From assembly GCF_052156535.1 (NCBI RefSeq), contig NZ_JBQKUP010000041.1, forward strand, positions 62,001 through 126,000: a DNA stretch of 64,000 nucleotides, read 5' to 3'. The notes under the pieces are model-generated. The model had not been told where the DNA came from. It did no database searches and saw nothing but the letters and a program-made list of their open reading frames with translations. Source of the stretch: Nitrospira_E sp052156535 (GTDB lineage Bacteria; Nitrospirota; Nitrospiria; Nitrospirales; UBA8639). The translations under genes were made by a program, and so were the position numbers. This document shows, piece by piece, positions 28,898-37,640 of this stretch (position 1 is its first letter; each line of letters begins with the position of its first letter).

Positions 28898-29932
28898 ATG
28901 AAAGCCCTTCTGAAAACAAAACCGGAAAAAGGGTTCACTCTCATGGACTGGCCGGATCCCCGACCAGGTCCTTCTGAGTGTCTGGTGCGTGTGCAGGCAA
29001 CTTCCTTGTGTGGAACGGATGCACATATTTATAACTGGGATGAATGGGCGAGCCACCGTATTCATCTTCCCAGAATTATCGGGCATGAAATGTTCGGTGA
29101 AGTGGTGGAGGTGGGCCGTGAGGTGTCCTCGGTCAACGTCGGGGATCGGGTGGCTGCGGAGTCTCATCTGACTTGTGGTGTGTGCTTTCAATGCCGAACC
29201 TGCCAGGCGCATGTTTGTCAAAACTATCGCATTTTAGGCATTGATTTCGATGGTTCCTATTCGGAATTCGTCTCTCTTCCCGAACGGGTCTTATGGAAAA
29301 CAGCACGTGATATCCCACCGGAGTTGGGTTGTCTGCATGAACCATTAGGCAATGCGGTCGATGCCGCCTTGGCGGAAGATCTAACCGGGCACACGGTACT
29401 TGTGACTGGTTGTGGCCCAACCGGATTGTTTGCGATTGCCGTCTCCCGTCTTGCGGGAGCCGCACGTATCATCGCGACCGATATCAGTGACTACCGGCTG
29501 CAATTAGCAAAGCAGCTTGGTGCCGACCATGTGCTCAATGCCAACACGGGATCTCCCGAGGCCTTGGGTGTCTCCTTGTCCGATCTCTTAGGAGGGGAGG
29601 GAGTGGATGCCGCGTTGGAAATGTCGGGTGATCCGGTAGCCTTGCATCTGGCGTTTCAGACCGTGAAAAATGGGGGGCGCGTGACCTTGTTTGGCATCCC
29701 CAGGGGACAAGTGTGCTTTGATTTGCCCAATGAAATTATTTTCAAAGGCATACGGGTCTATGGTGTGACGGGCCGCCGGTTGTTCGGGACGTGGTATCGG
29801 TTGGCCGGATTGTTTAAGGCAGGGCTGAACATTCGACCCGTCGTGACCCATACCATTCCGATGGCTGATTTTGCCAAAGGGTTTGATCTCGTCAATGCAG
29901 GCCAATGCGGCAAGGTTGTGATGGTGCCTTAA
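28898..29932 (+). CDS. tdh: L-threonine 3-dehydrogenase
   Basis: A zinc-dependent medium-chain dehydrogenase that oxidises threonine with NAD+ to 2-amino-3-ketobutyrate. Catalytic zinc ligands Cys38 and His63-Glu64 (IIGHEMFG) are present. Structural zinc cysteines are at 93, 96, 99 and 107 as in E. coli Tdh. The TDH-specific stretch SLCGTDAHIYNWDEWA and the NAD loop VTGCGPTGLFAIAV are clear. Length 344 is typical. It is 62 bp upstream of kbl, whose product uses the unstable ketoacid, so the two form the usual tdh-kbl pathway. Confidence 0.95.
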   Translation: MKALLKTKPEKGFTLMDWPDPRPGPSECLVRVQATSLCGTDAHIYNWDEWASHRIHLPRIIGHEMFGEVVEVGREVSSVNVGDRVAAESHLTCGVCFQCRTCQAHVCQNYRILGIDFDGSYSEFVSLPERVLWKTARDIPPELGCLHEPLGNAVDAALAEDLTGHTVLVTGCGPTGLFAIAVSRLAGAARIIATDISDYRLQLAKQLGADHVLNANTGSPEALGVSLSDLLGGEGVDAALEMSGDPVALHLAFQTVKNGGRVTLFGIPRGQVCFDLPNEIIFKGIRVYGVTGRRLFGTWYRLAGLFKAGLNIRPVVTHTIPMADFAKGFDLVNAGQCGKVVMVP

Positions 29933-29994
29933 CGCCAAAAAGGAAATTCATCACATGATGAGTTTCCCCACATGTTCAAAGGTCACGAATACGT

Positions 29995-31185
29995 ATGGCC
30001 TACCATTCCTTCCAACAACTCCTCCAAGCCCAACTGGAAGAAATACGCTCCGCCGGTTTGTTCAAAGGCGAAAGGGAAATCCTTGGACCACAGGGAGCCA
30101 ATATCCGTGTGGCGCAGGGTGAGGTCATTAACCTGTGTGCCAACAACTATCTCGGGTTGGCCAACCATCCTCTGGTCGTTCAGGCGGCGGGAGAAGGGTT
30201 GCGCCATTATGGTTTTGGCATGGCCTCCGTGCGGTTTATTTGCGGGACACAGGATCAGCACAAACAATTGGAGGAAGGCATCAGTCGGTTTTTGGGTACC
30301 GATGACACCATCCTGTATACCTCCTGCTTCGATGCTAATACCGGCCTGTTTGAAACGATTTTGAATGAGGAGGATGCGATCATCAGTGATGCATTAAATC
30401 ATGCGAGCCTGATCGATGGCATTCGACTCTGTAAGGCCAACCGGTTCCGGTATGCCCATTCCGACATGCAGGAGTTGGAAACGGCCCTGCAGAAGGCTGC
30501 CGGTTCACGTGTTCGTCTGATTGCCACCGACGGGGTCTTCTCGATGGATGGCGATTTCGCGAGGCTTGATCGCATTACTGAACTTGCTGAGCGGTATGAT
30601 GCCGTTGTGCTGGTTGATGACAGCCATGCCACAGGAGTGTTGGGTAGAAAGGGGAAAGGTACTCCGGAGCATTTTGGGGTGGCTGATCGCGTGGACATTC
30701 TTACCAGCACGCTTGGAAAGGCTTTGGGTGGAGGCGCCGGCGGCTTCACCTCCGGTCGGCGTGAGATCATCGCATTTCTGCGGCAACGTTCCCGGCCTTA
30801 TCTGTTCTCCAATGCCTTGCCCCCCGTTATCACGGCTGCGGCCCTGAAGGCATTGGACATCGTGAGGGAAGGGGAGGACTTGCGGATCACGCTAAACAAG
30901 CATGCGAAGATGTTCCGAAGCCATCTGGAGGCTTTGGGCTTTCGTCTGGTTCCGGGGCACCATCCCATTATTCCTGTCATGCTGGGAGACGCGGAGTTAG
31001 CCACACGTATGGCCGGGCGGTTGCTTGAAGAGGGTATCTATGTCATCGGATTCAGTTTTCCGGTAGTGCCCAAGGGGCAGGCCCGCATTCGGGTGCAAAT
31101 GTCAGCCGCCCATACCCAGGAACAGTTAGAACGGGCTCTTCTGGCCTTTGAGAACGTAGGACGGGAACTGAATGTCATTCCATAA
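29995..31185 (+). CDS. kbl: Glycine C-acetyltransferase (2-amino-3-ketobutyrate CoA ligase)
   Basis: A PLP enzyme that cleaves 2-amino-3-ketobutyrate with CoA to glycine and acetyl-CoA, finishing threonine breakdown. It belongs to the alpha-oxoamine synthase family. Features: INLCANNYLGLANHP near residue 45, VLVDDSHATGVLGRKGKGTP, and the cofactor lysine in TLGKALGGGAGGF at Lys242 (E. coli Kbl has it at 244). Length 396 is normal. The neighbours tdh (upstream) and a Glu/Leu-type dehydrogenase (downstream) make an amino-acid catabolic block. Confidence 0.95.
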   Translation: MAYHSFQQLLQAQLEEIRSAGLFKGEREILGPQGANIRVAQGEVINLCANNYLGLANHPLVVQAAGEGLRHYGFGMASVRFICGTQDQHKQLEEGISRFLGTDDTILYTSCFDANTGLFETILNEEDAIISDALNHASLIDGIRLCKANRFRYAHSDMQELETALQKAAGSRVRLIATDGVFSMDGDFARLDRITELAERYDAVVLVDDSHATGVLGRKGKGTPEHFGVADRVDILTSTLGKALGGGAGGFTSGRREIIAFLRQRSRPYLFSNALPPVITAAALKALDIVREGEDLRITLNKHAKMFRSHLEALGFRLVPGHHPIIPVMLGDAELATRMAGRLLEEGIYVIGFSFPVVPKGQARIRVQMSAAHTQEQLERALLAFENVGRELNVIP

Positions 31186-31196
31186 CCCATGACGGT

Positions 31197-31556
31197 ATGA
31201 CTGCCAACTATCGACAATGTTCCTATGTTCATCGAGGAGGAGAAACGCCTCTGCATGGGTCGACAATCTGGAGTTTTTTCGTACACACCGTCAAGACCTG
31301 TCCGCAAGCGGAAGCCCTCGTTTCCATTCCACAAGGCCGGTGGTTCACCTATGCCGGTTTTCATCAGGAGGCCACGAAACTGGCAAAAGGATTGATGGCG
31401 CTGAACGTCGGGCGTGGAGACCGTGTCGGCATCTGGTCGACCAATAATCTTGAATGGGTGTTGCTCCAAATGGCCACGGCCCGCATTATTGGGAACAGGT
31501 CAAAAGGACGGAAGGCATGGATTCCAGGACCTGAATGTTCGACTGTTTCCCTATAG
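31197..31556 (+). pseudogene. Truncated AMP-binding acyl-CoA synthetase (N-terminal fragment)
   Basis: The first about 95 residues match the beginning of fatty-acyl-CoA synthetases: ALVSIPQGRWFTYAGFHQEA, then KLAKGLMALNVGRGDRVGIW and STNNLEWVLLQMATARI. In the family this is followed by an AVLVNINPAYR-like segment and another 400 residues with the adenylation motifs. Here the similarity stops at about 31485, and 24 unrelated residues lead to a stop. All catalytic parts are absent, so it should be inactive. It lies between kbl and the dehydrogenase gene and was probably cut down by a deletion. Confidence 0.75.
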
Positions 31557-31592
31557 GGAACCGATGCTGATACGTAGAAAAGGAGTGCCGGG

Positions 31593-32705
31593 ATGAAAGA
31601 AGCCTATTGGAGTTTTGAAGAATATTGTGACGACCTGGGACCGGCAAAAATCGTGCATCTCTATGATCCAGCCAGTGGTATGCGGGGAATTGTGGCGATT
31701 GACAATATCGCCTGTGGTTCTGCGATCGGTGGGGTGCGTATGGCTGCGGATGTGTCTACGCGCGAAGTCTTTCGTCTGGCGAGAGCGATGACGTTTAAAA
31801 ATGCCGCCGCCGGGCTGCCGCATGGCGGGGGCAAAGCCGGAATCCTGGCTGATTCTCGAACTCCTGATAAGGCACGCGTGATTCGCGCCTTTGCCCACGC
31901 CATTCGCGATCTTGTGGAGTATATTCCCGGGCCGGATATGGGAACAGACGAGACCTGCATGGGCTGGATCCATGACAAAATTAAACGGGCCGTGGGTCTT
32001 CCGCGGGTGCTTGGAGGCATTCCACTTGATGAGATCGGGGCCACGGGGTTCGGGCTAGCCGAATGCGCCGAGGTGGCGGCAGCCTCATGTGGCCTCACGC
32101 TTAAAGGCGCAACTGTGGCCATCGAAGGTTTTGGCAACGTCGGGAAGCATGCCGCCACCTTCCTGCAAGACAAAGGCGCCACACTCGTCGCTGCCAGTGA
32201 TAGTCGTGGAACGATGTATGATCCCAGAGGGATCTCTGTTGCCGACCTGGTCCAAGCCAAAGTGGAATCGGGTAGCGTTCTGGGGTATGCGGGAGGCAGG
32301 AGGCTGGGTCAAGAGGAAATTTTTGGTTTGCCCTGCGATATTCTGATTCCCGCCGCCCGTCCGGATGTCATCCACCTCAACAATGTCGATGCCATTCAAG
32401 CCAAATTGATTTTGCAGGGAGCCAATATTCCTGCCACCCTAGAGGCCGAAACCAGATTGCATCAACGGGGTATCCTGACTATTCCTGATTTTATCGCCAA
32501 TGCCGGAGGTGTGATCTGTGCCTCCGTGGAATACCATGGCGGGAATGAGACTCAAGCGTTTCAGGCCATTTCAGAAAAAATCCGACGCAATACGGAAGAA
32601 GTGCTCATGCGAAGCCTAAAGAAAAAAATTGAGCCCCGCAAGGCGGCTATGGATCTGTCCCGGGAGCGAGTCCTGCAGGCGATGACATTCCGGTCCAGTG
32701 AATAA
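31593..32705 (+). CDS. Glu/Leu/Phe/Val dehydrogenase family protein (leucine-dehydrogenase-like)
   Basis: An NAD(P)-dependent oxidative deaminase of amino acids. The catalytic residues are at family positions: Lys69 (MTFKNAAAG), Lys81 (HGGGKAGI) and Asp115 (IPGPDMGTDE). The nucleotide fold is AIEGFGNVGKHAATFL. Its 370 residues fit leucine/valine/phenylalanine dehydrogenases better than the longer glutamate dehydrogenases, but the side-chain specificity cannot be fixed by eye. AAAAGGAG lies about 10 nt before ATG 31593. It may be in one transcript with tdh-kbl. Confidence 0.88.
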   Translation: MKEAYWSFEEYCDDLGPAKIVHLYDPASGMRGIVAIDNIACGSAIGGVRMAADVSTREVFRLARAMTFKNAAAGLPHGGGKAGILADSRTPDKARVIRAFAHAIRDLVEYIPGPDMGTDETCMGWIHDKIKRAVGLPRVLGGIPLDEIGATGFGLAECAEVAAASCGLTLKGATVAIEGFGNVGKHAATFLQDKGATLVAASDSRGTMYDPRGISVADLVQAKVESGSVLGYAGGRRLGQEEIFGLPCDILIPAARPDVIHLNNVDAIQAKLILQGANIPATLEAETRLHQRGILTIPDFIANAGGVICASVEYHGGNETQAFQAISEKIRRNTEEVLMRSLKKKIEPRKAAMDLSRERVLQAMTFRSSE

Positions 32706-32959
32706 TGATAGCCATCTCCGGCGGCACCCGTGGCGACGGATGAGCGGGAGTGTCGGGCAAGTGGTAACAGACCGCATGGTCTCAGTTATGTCACATGATG
32801 TGGCGGGATTCTCCTCAACATCGAATTCTTGACGTAGCTGATATGATTAACATAGCACGCAAAGATCATTAATCCCCAGGATTTGGCAGGAATCCATGAT
32901 GATACACAAAGACAATTTTTACCCTCTCGAAACGAAAGCGAGCAGGGACCCTGGAAGCG

Positions 32960-33337
32960 ATGAAGCGTATTCTCCTGGTCGATGACCATCAGATGGCCCG
33001 AGAAGCCTTAAAGCATTTCCTTGAGATGCAAGGGTATAGCATTGAAGAAGCGGAAAACGGGGCGGTCGGGTTGGCCCTGATCCAGCAAGGGAGGATTTTC
33101 GATCTTGTGATTTCCGACAATCAGATGCCCGTGATGACGGGGCTGGAATTCGTCCAACGACTGGCCCAGCAATCTTATATCTCCACCCATCCCTTGATCC
33201 TATACTCTGGCCAGCTGACTCCGGAATTAGAACAACAGGTCCGTGCCTTAGGGGTCTATGCAGTTCTCCAAAAACCCTACAATTTACAAGATCTGCTCGT
33301 TATCGTTCGTCGGGCCATTTCAGATTCTGATGCTTGA
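32960..33337 (+). CDS. Single-domain response regulator (CheY-like)
   Basis: A stand-alone receiver domain of 125 residues. The acidic pocket is VDDH (8-9), the phospho-acceptor Asp53 in LVISDNQMP, and the conserved lysine in LQKPYN. There is no output domain, so it must signal by protein contact or serve as a phosphate shuttle. The large hybrid kinase at 37641-41594 is a possible but unproven partner. About 145 bp separate it from the transporter pair that follows. Confidence 0.88.
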   Translation: MKRILLVDDHQMAREALKHFLEMQGYSIEEAENGAVGLALIQQGRIFDLVISDNQMPVMTGLEFVQRLAQQSYISTHPLILYSGQLTPELEQQVRALGVYAVLQKPYNLQDLLVIVRRAISDSDA

Positions 33338-33482
33338 ACGCAAGAACGCGTTTCTAACGTCAGTAGTCCGGTTAGGACCGGTCCTTTCTTCCCATTGTTG
33401 TTCATATTGGTTATTTTCACTTGTCAGCATTAGGGTCGTTTCGCTCCAGACAAATGATCGAACATGCACGGAGGAATTCCTT

Positions 33483-34031
33483 ATGAATGTGAAGTGGAAA
33501 ACAGATGATGATGGATGGAGTCCTTACCTGGCAGGTGCTTTAGTCGGCCTTCTGGCCATTGTTTCGGTGTATGCTATCACCCAGTTGACGGGAAAGACCA
33601 CCTACTTGGGCGCATCGACGACGTTCGTGCGTGCGGCCGGTATGTTTGAACAAACTGTGGCTCCGGAGCATGTCATCGTCAACGAGTATTTTACAAAAGA
33701 GAAGGTGCGTGTTGATTGGCAATTCATGTTGGTTTTCGGCATTTTCCTTGGGGCGCTGCTCTCCTCAGCGACGGACCGAAGCTTTAAACTGGAGCGTCTC
33801 CCACCGACATGGGAAGAACGCTTTGGGTCATCCCTGACAATACGGGCCATGGGGGCTCTACTGGGAGGGATCATCGCCATGATCGGTGTGCGAATGGCTG
33901 ACGGTTGTCCCTCCGGCCATGGGTTGAGCGGCATGATGCAACTCTCGGTCAGTGGATTGGTCGCCATGGCAATGTTCTTCGGAGTCGGGGTGGTGGTGGC
34001 CGCTTTCGTCTATGGGAGGAGAGTGTCATGA
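33483..34031 (+). CDS. YeeE/YedE family membrane transporter subunit (first half)
   Basis: GGAGGAA lies just before ATG 33483. The 182-residue product has about four to five membrane segments and the family signature VRMADGCPSGHGLSG, whose cysteine lines the transport path in YeeE/YedE (TsuA-like) proteins. Those proteins take up thiosulfate or related sulfur species. In this split form two short proteins replace one long YeeE. The gene is followed by the second half with an ATGA overlap. Confidence 0.85.
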   Translation: MNVKWKTDDDGWSPYLAGALVGLLAIVSVYAITQLTGKTTYLGASTTFVRAAGMFEQTVAPEHVIVNEYFTKEKVRVDWQFMLVFGIFLGALLSSATDRSFKLERLPPTWEERFGSSLTIRAMGALLGGIIAMIGVRMADGCPSGHGLSGMMQLSVSGLVAMAMFFGVGVVVAAFVYGRRVS

Positions 34032-34558
34032 GCGTCGATCAGTGGCTGGGGCTCGTGACGGGGATGTTGTTTGGATTTTTCTTGCAGAAAGGTCGAGTAT
34101 TGCGATTCGAAAAACAAATTGGGGCCATGTTGCTAAAGGATATGACGATTCTGAAGTTTATGCTGTCTGCGATTCTCGTCGGCATGGTCGGAATAACCTT
34201 GCTGACGGATGCCGGGTTGGCCACTCACCACCATAAGCCGATGAATCTCGGTGCCATCCTGCTTGGAGGAGCTCTCTTCGGGGTCGGGTGGGCGGTGATG
34301 GGGTATTGTCCGGGCACATCGATCGGCGCGTTGGGCGAAGGGCGCTGGCACGCCGTCTTCGCGGTGGCGGGAATGCTGCTAGGAGCGGCCCTCTATGCGG
34401 AACTCTATCCCTTCTTCACATCAACGGTTCTGGCATGGAAAGATTTTGGAAAGATCGGCCTGCCGGACGCGCTGGGCGTGTCGGCCTGGGTCATCATTCC
34501 GATGTTTTGGGCCGGAGGCCTTCTCTTATTTCGTTGGTTCGAGAGAAAAGGACTCTAA
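34028..34558 (+). CDS. YeeE/YedE-related membrane protein (DUF6691-type, second half)
   Basis: Starts at ATG 34028, overlapping the previous stop (ATGA), so translation is coupled. The 176 residues form about four to five helices with the matching signature GYCPGTSIGALGEGRWH, carrying the second conserved cysteine. Together with the preceding gene this makes a two-subunit sulfur-compound transporter, as in PmpA/PmpB-like pairs (inference from family). A long hairpin follows 13 bp after the stop. Confidence 0.83.
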   Translation: MSVDQWLGLVTGMLFGFFLQKGRVLRFEKQIGAMLLKDMTILKFMLSAILVGMVGITLLTDAGLATHHHKPMNLGAILLGGALFGVGWAVMGYCPGTSIGALGEGRWHAVFAVAGMLLGAALYAELYPFFTSTVLAWKDFGKIGLPDALGVSAWVIIPMFWAGGLLLFRWFERKGL

Positions 34559-34571
34559 TTGTTCAGTGAGG

Positions 34572-34634
34572 AACGAAGTATCAGCTCCACCGGGCTCTAG
34601 GAAGCGCCCGGTGAGGTGGAGGATCATCTTCGTT
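34572..34634. terminator. Long imperfect inverted repeat after the YeeE pair
   Basis: AACGAAGTATCAG-CTCCACCGGGC pairs with GCCCGGTG-AG-GTGGAG...ATCTTCGTT around a loop TCTAGGAAGC. The inner stem is at least 14 bp with a two-base bulge, and the outer stem adds seven more. It lies 13 bp after the transporter stop. No T-run follows, so it may end transcription by another route or protect the mRNA 3' end. Confidence 0.55.
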
Positions 34635-34706
34635 GATCATAGAGAACAAACGGTTGGACTCAGATGAAGTAAAAGCCCGGGGGAATGTTGGTGTATTAAA
34701 GGACGA

Positions 34707-35294
34707 TTATTCCGGAGTTAAGGCGAAAATGAATGCAGTGGTGGCCGCGGCAATCAAGAGGGTTCGAAGACCCGCCCAAAGCCAGAAAGTGTGACTGATT
34801 CGTCCCAGGTATACGCCAAGCAGGAAAATGATGATCAAGGCCAGGACAAATGCCAATTCCAGCGGAGGAAGAGCTAGTGGCTTCAACAGTGGAGCTGCCC
34901 ACAAGGGCAGCAGGATCACCAGTGAGATGGTCAGGGGAGCGATCCCATTTACGAAGGCAATGACGACCGGCAGGAGCCGAGCGGCTCGTCCATGGGCTGA
35001 TTGCCTCAAATCGGTCATCATGGCTTTTTCGAGCTCCCTGAGTTCTCTGCGTTTTTCCGCAGCCTCGCTAATATAGGCGCTACTGATGCCGCTCATCCCC
35101 AGGGCAATGGCCACCCCGAGGCAGGCACTGATGACCACAGGCAATTTGACTTCGTCGCTCACATAGAATCCCACCAACAGACCCAGCATCGTGAGTGCGC
35201 CGTCGAATCCATTGACGACAAAGTACCGGCGTGCGATGAGATGGGAACGTGTGAGTGTGAGAAGCCAGGTAAGCTCTGCAATCAGGGACGCCAT
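34707..35294 (-). CDS. VIT1/CCC1-related integral membrane protein
   Basis: A 195-residue membrane protein of the VIT/CCC1-like group (TIGR00267-like as I recall it). The N-terminal helix pair has YFVVNGFDGALTMLGLLVGF and ACLGVAIALGMSGISSAYIS, then the charged cytoplasmic stretch SEAAEKRRELRELEKAMM that in VIT1 binds metal, followed by three more helices. VIT1/CCC1 proteins carry Fe2+ or Mn2+. It starts 2 bp after the DUF211 gene, so the two are made together. Confidence 0.75.
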   Translation of the reverse strand: MASLIAELTWLLTLTRSHLIARRYFVVNGFDGALTMLGLLVGFYVSDEVKLPVVISACLGVAIALGMSGISSAYISEAAEKRRELRELEKAMMTDLRQSAHGRAARLLPVVIAFVNGIAPLTISLVILLPLWAAPLLKPLALPPLELAFVLALIIIFLLGVYLGRISHTFWLWAGLRTLLIAAATTAFIFALTPE

Positions 35295-35296
35295 GG

Positions 35297-35575
35297 TTAA
35301 GCGGGTTCGGTATCGACCGGTCCATTCTCCACATCGACTTCGTCGATACTATGGATCGATCCGCCCAAAGAACTAATGGTTTCAGTGATGGCGCTGAAAG
35401 GCACCTGTTCTCCCTCAATCATCAGCAGGACTGTTTCTGTTTTTTCATCCATCGCCGCGACTGTTAATTTGATTCGACATCCAGGCACTTTTTCTGCAAT
35501 AGCCGTGGTAAAGTCAAGGGCGTTAGGGTTATGGGGCTTGAGGACATCAAGGACAATGCGTTTGATCTGAACCAT
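35297..35575 (-). CDS. DUF211 protein
   Basis: A 92-residue protein with the DUF211 pattern: IKRIVLDVLKPHNPNALDFT, then GCRIKLTVAAMDEKTETVLLMIEG and GGSIHSIDEVDVENG. The family is best known from archaea and has a ferredoxin-like fold that forms rings; its role is undefined. The gene lies 2 bp before the VIT-like gene and both are read on the minus strand. A regulatory or metal-sensing partner role for that transporter is a reasonable inference. Confidence 0.85.
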   Translation of the reverse strand: MVQIKRIVLDVLKPHNPNALDFTTAIAEKVPGCRIKLTVAAMDEKTETVLLMIEGEQVPFSAITETISSLGGSIHSIDEVDVENGPVDTEPA

Positions 35576-35864
35576 CGGGCGCGCTCCTGGGTAAATGAGA
35601 ACAAGACAGCCAGGATATGATATCGCATTCCATAGGCAATGTAACCGCTCTTGTCTCTTGGAATCGTAAATGGGAGTTAAGCCGGATCATGTCGAACCGT
35701 GTTCCGTCTCACGTGAGGGTGGAAACAAAAAAATTTCAGGTGCGCAGGATTCTTCTGCCGGGCTGCCATGATTCAAGAGGTCTCTCGATCAGGTTCATCT
35801 GGAATGATGGGTTGCCTGTCAGATCCCACACCCAAATTGCACAATCGGCTTATGATAGAATAGG

Positions 35865-36428
35865 ATGATGAAGCTGAAAAATCTCATATGGTGTTTGGTG
35901 CTGGCTCTAGGGAGTACGGGGGGATGCGCGTCCTCGCCCGTGGAAATACCGGAAATTCTTCAGAATCAGATTGATCCCACGCTCACGTTTTCGGATGTGA
36001 TTCAACATCCTGGGGCCTATCAAGGAAAGATGCTTGTGCTTGGAGGGGAGGTTCTGTCGGCCCAGCGTCTTGCGGAAGGTACCCGGCTTGAGGTGTTGCA
36101 ATTACCCTTGGATGAATACCAACGACCCGTGGCAACTCGCACCGACTCACAAGGCCGGTTTATTGCCATGGAGAAAGCCTTTCTTGATCCGGCCCTGTTC
36201 CCGGCGAATACTCAGGTCACCCTCGTGGGAGAGGTGACGGGGACGGTTTCCGCCAAGCTTGATGAAATGGATTATCAGTTTCCAGCCGTGGTGATCAGGC
36301 ACTTATATGTGTGGAAAGATCCGGCTTTGATTCAGGCAAGCCGCTCTGGTCCCTGGTACAGCATCTTTGGTGGCGGCAGCACCGGAGGCCGGGTTGGTGG
36401 CGGGGTAGGGGTGGGTATAGGCTTTTAA
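35865..36428 (+). CDS. Slp family outer membrane lipoprotein
   Basis: Signal peptide LIWCLVLALGSTGGC with a lipobox-like end (Cys21), then the Slp fold: FSDVIQHPGAYQGKMLVLGG, RLEVLQLPLDEYQRP, SQGRFIAMEKAFLDPALF, VTLVGEVTGTV and the final FPAVVIRHLYVWK. Slp of E. coli is a starvation- and acid-induced outer membrane lipoprotein. The C-terminal 20 residues are glycine-rich (GGGSTGGRVGGGVGVGIGF), an unusual tail. Confidence 0.85.
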   Translation: MMKLKNLIWCLVLALGSTGGCASSPVEIPEILQNQIDPTLTFSDVIQHPGAYQGKMLVLGGEVLSAQRLAEGTRLEVLQLPLDEYQRPVATRTDSQGRFIAMEKAFLDPALFPANTQVTLVGEVTGTVSAKLDEMDYQFPAVVIRHLYVWKDPALIQASRSGPWYSIFGGGSTGGRVGGGVGVGIGF

Positions 36429-36750
36429 TGTCGAATCGCTCTTTCCGTTAGAGCTTTTGTTTCTCATAACGCGTTCGGCTAGGCGTTTGGGGGATGAATC
36501 TTCATACTAGTACTCCGAGTTATTCAGGTTTTCTCTCTCTCTTCTCCGCACCATTTTTAGCTTTCTTATACACAATTTAAAGGTGTCCCGCTTCCTTCAT
36601 ATCCTGAGGTGTGATGGGGCATGTGGTTCTTTCCTTAGCCACGCCAGTGCGTCTAAGATATCGATTGAATCTCCCTCCGGAGCTTTTCAATAATTTACGG
36701 CGGCAAGGCAGGCCCTGGCTTGGGCAGTTGCCAAAAAACAAAGGCGTAAG
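36429..36750. other. Intergenic region with a weak terminator-like hairpin
   Basis: Just after the Slp stop, GCTCT (36438-36442) and AGAGC (36450-36454) form a short stem followed by TTTTGTTT, a weak rho-independent terminator candidate on the plus strand. The rest of this 320-bp stretch holds no supported gene. Confidence 0.35.
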
Positions 36751-37407
36751 ATGAACAACGAGCAGGAAGAATTGACACCGTATGTGAATTCCGATGGTGA
36801 GGGGCGAGCACAAGGCATGTTTGGAACAGCCAGACGGGCTACGGCTTTTTATCGGAATCAGATGATCAACGAATTAAACGAGAAAATGCAGTCGTTTATA
36901 GCCAGACAGGAGATGGTTTTTCTTTCGACCGCCAATGCCGAAGGCGAATGTGATTGCTCGTATCGAGCAGGGACTGCCGGGTTCGTCAGAGTGCTCAATG
37001 CCAATATGTTGGCCTATCCCGAATATCGCGGGAACGGGGTCATGGCGAGCGTCGGCAACATTCTTGAAAATCCCCGGATCGGCCTGCTGTTCATCGATTT
37101 TTTACAAAGTACGGTCGGTCTGCATGTAAATGGACAGGCACGTGTGATGACTAATGAAGAAGTGGTTGCCATGCCGGAAATTCCCCAGGCCCTGGTTGAC
37201 GCTTCGCAGATGAAAGGGGGACAACATCCCGAATGTTGGGTGATGGTAGAAGTCGAGGAAGCCTATATTCACTGTTCCAAGCATGTTCCTCTGATGAAAA
37301 AAGTTGAGAAGGAACTGCATTGGGGAACGGATGACGAATGGCACAAAGGTGGGGATTTTTTCCAGGTTCAATCCAACCAATCAAAGGCCATTTCATCTGA
37401 AGAATAG
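36751..37407 (+). CDS. Pyridoxamine 5'-phosphate oxidase-like flavin-binding protein
   Basis: A 218-residue protein of the PNPOx-like split-barrel superfamily. The flavin-binding half reads EMVFLSTANAEGECDCSYRA, GFVRVLNANMLAYPEYRGNG and GNILENPRIGLLFIDFL. The later VGLHVNGQARV and VEVEEAYIHCSKHVPLM match the flavin-nucleotide-binding type rather than true PdxH. The substrate is unknown; it is probably a cytoplasmic FMN or F420-like redox protein. Confidence 0.85.
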   Translation: MNNEQEELTPYVNSDGEGRAQGMFGTARRATAFYRNQMINELNEKMQSFIARQEMVFLSTANAEGECDCSYRAGTAGFVRVLNANMLAYPEYRGNGVMASVGNILENPRIGLLFIDFLQSTVGLHVNGQARVMTNEEVVAMPEIPQALVDASQMKGGQHPECWVMVEVEEAYIHCSKHVPLMKKVEKELHWGTDDEWHKGGDFFQVQSNQSKAISSEE

Positions 37408-37640
37408 AAAAAGTCCGTTTGGATTGAGAAGGTATAAGGCTCACGTCAAGGACGTATAGGAATCTGTTGGTTCGTGAAGGGTAAGGCACGGAACGCTTCT
37501 CGAAAAATAACCAGACAAGAAGATGAGTGTATGGTCCTGGTAGACCAGGCCTGGGATCACTACTTGTTCTTGTAGTCCCGTCTGGATGGATAGCCCATTT
37601 TTCGGCAAGACTCAGAGGGTTTGCTTTTCCCATATTTCCA

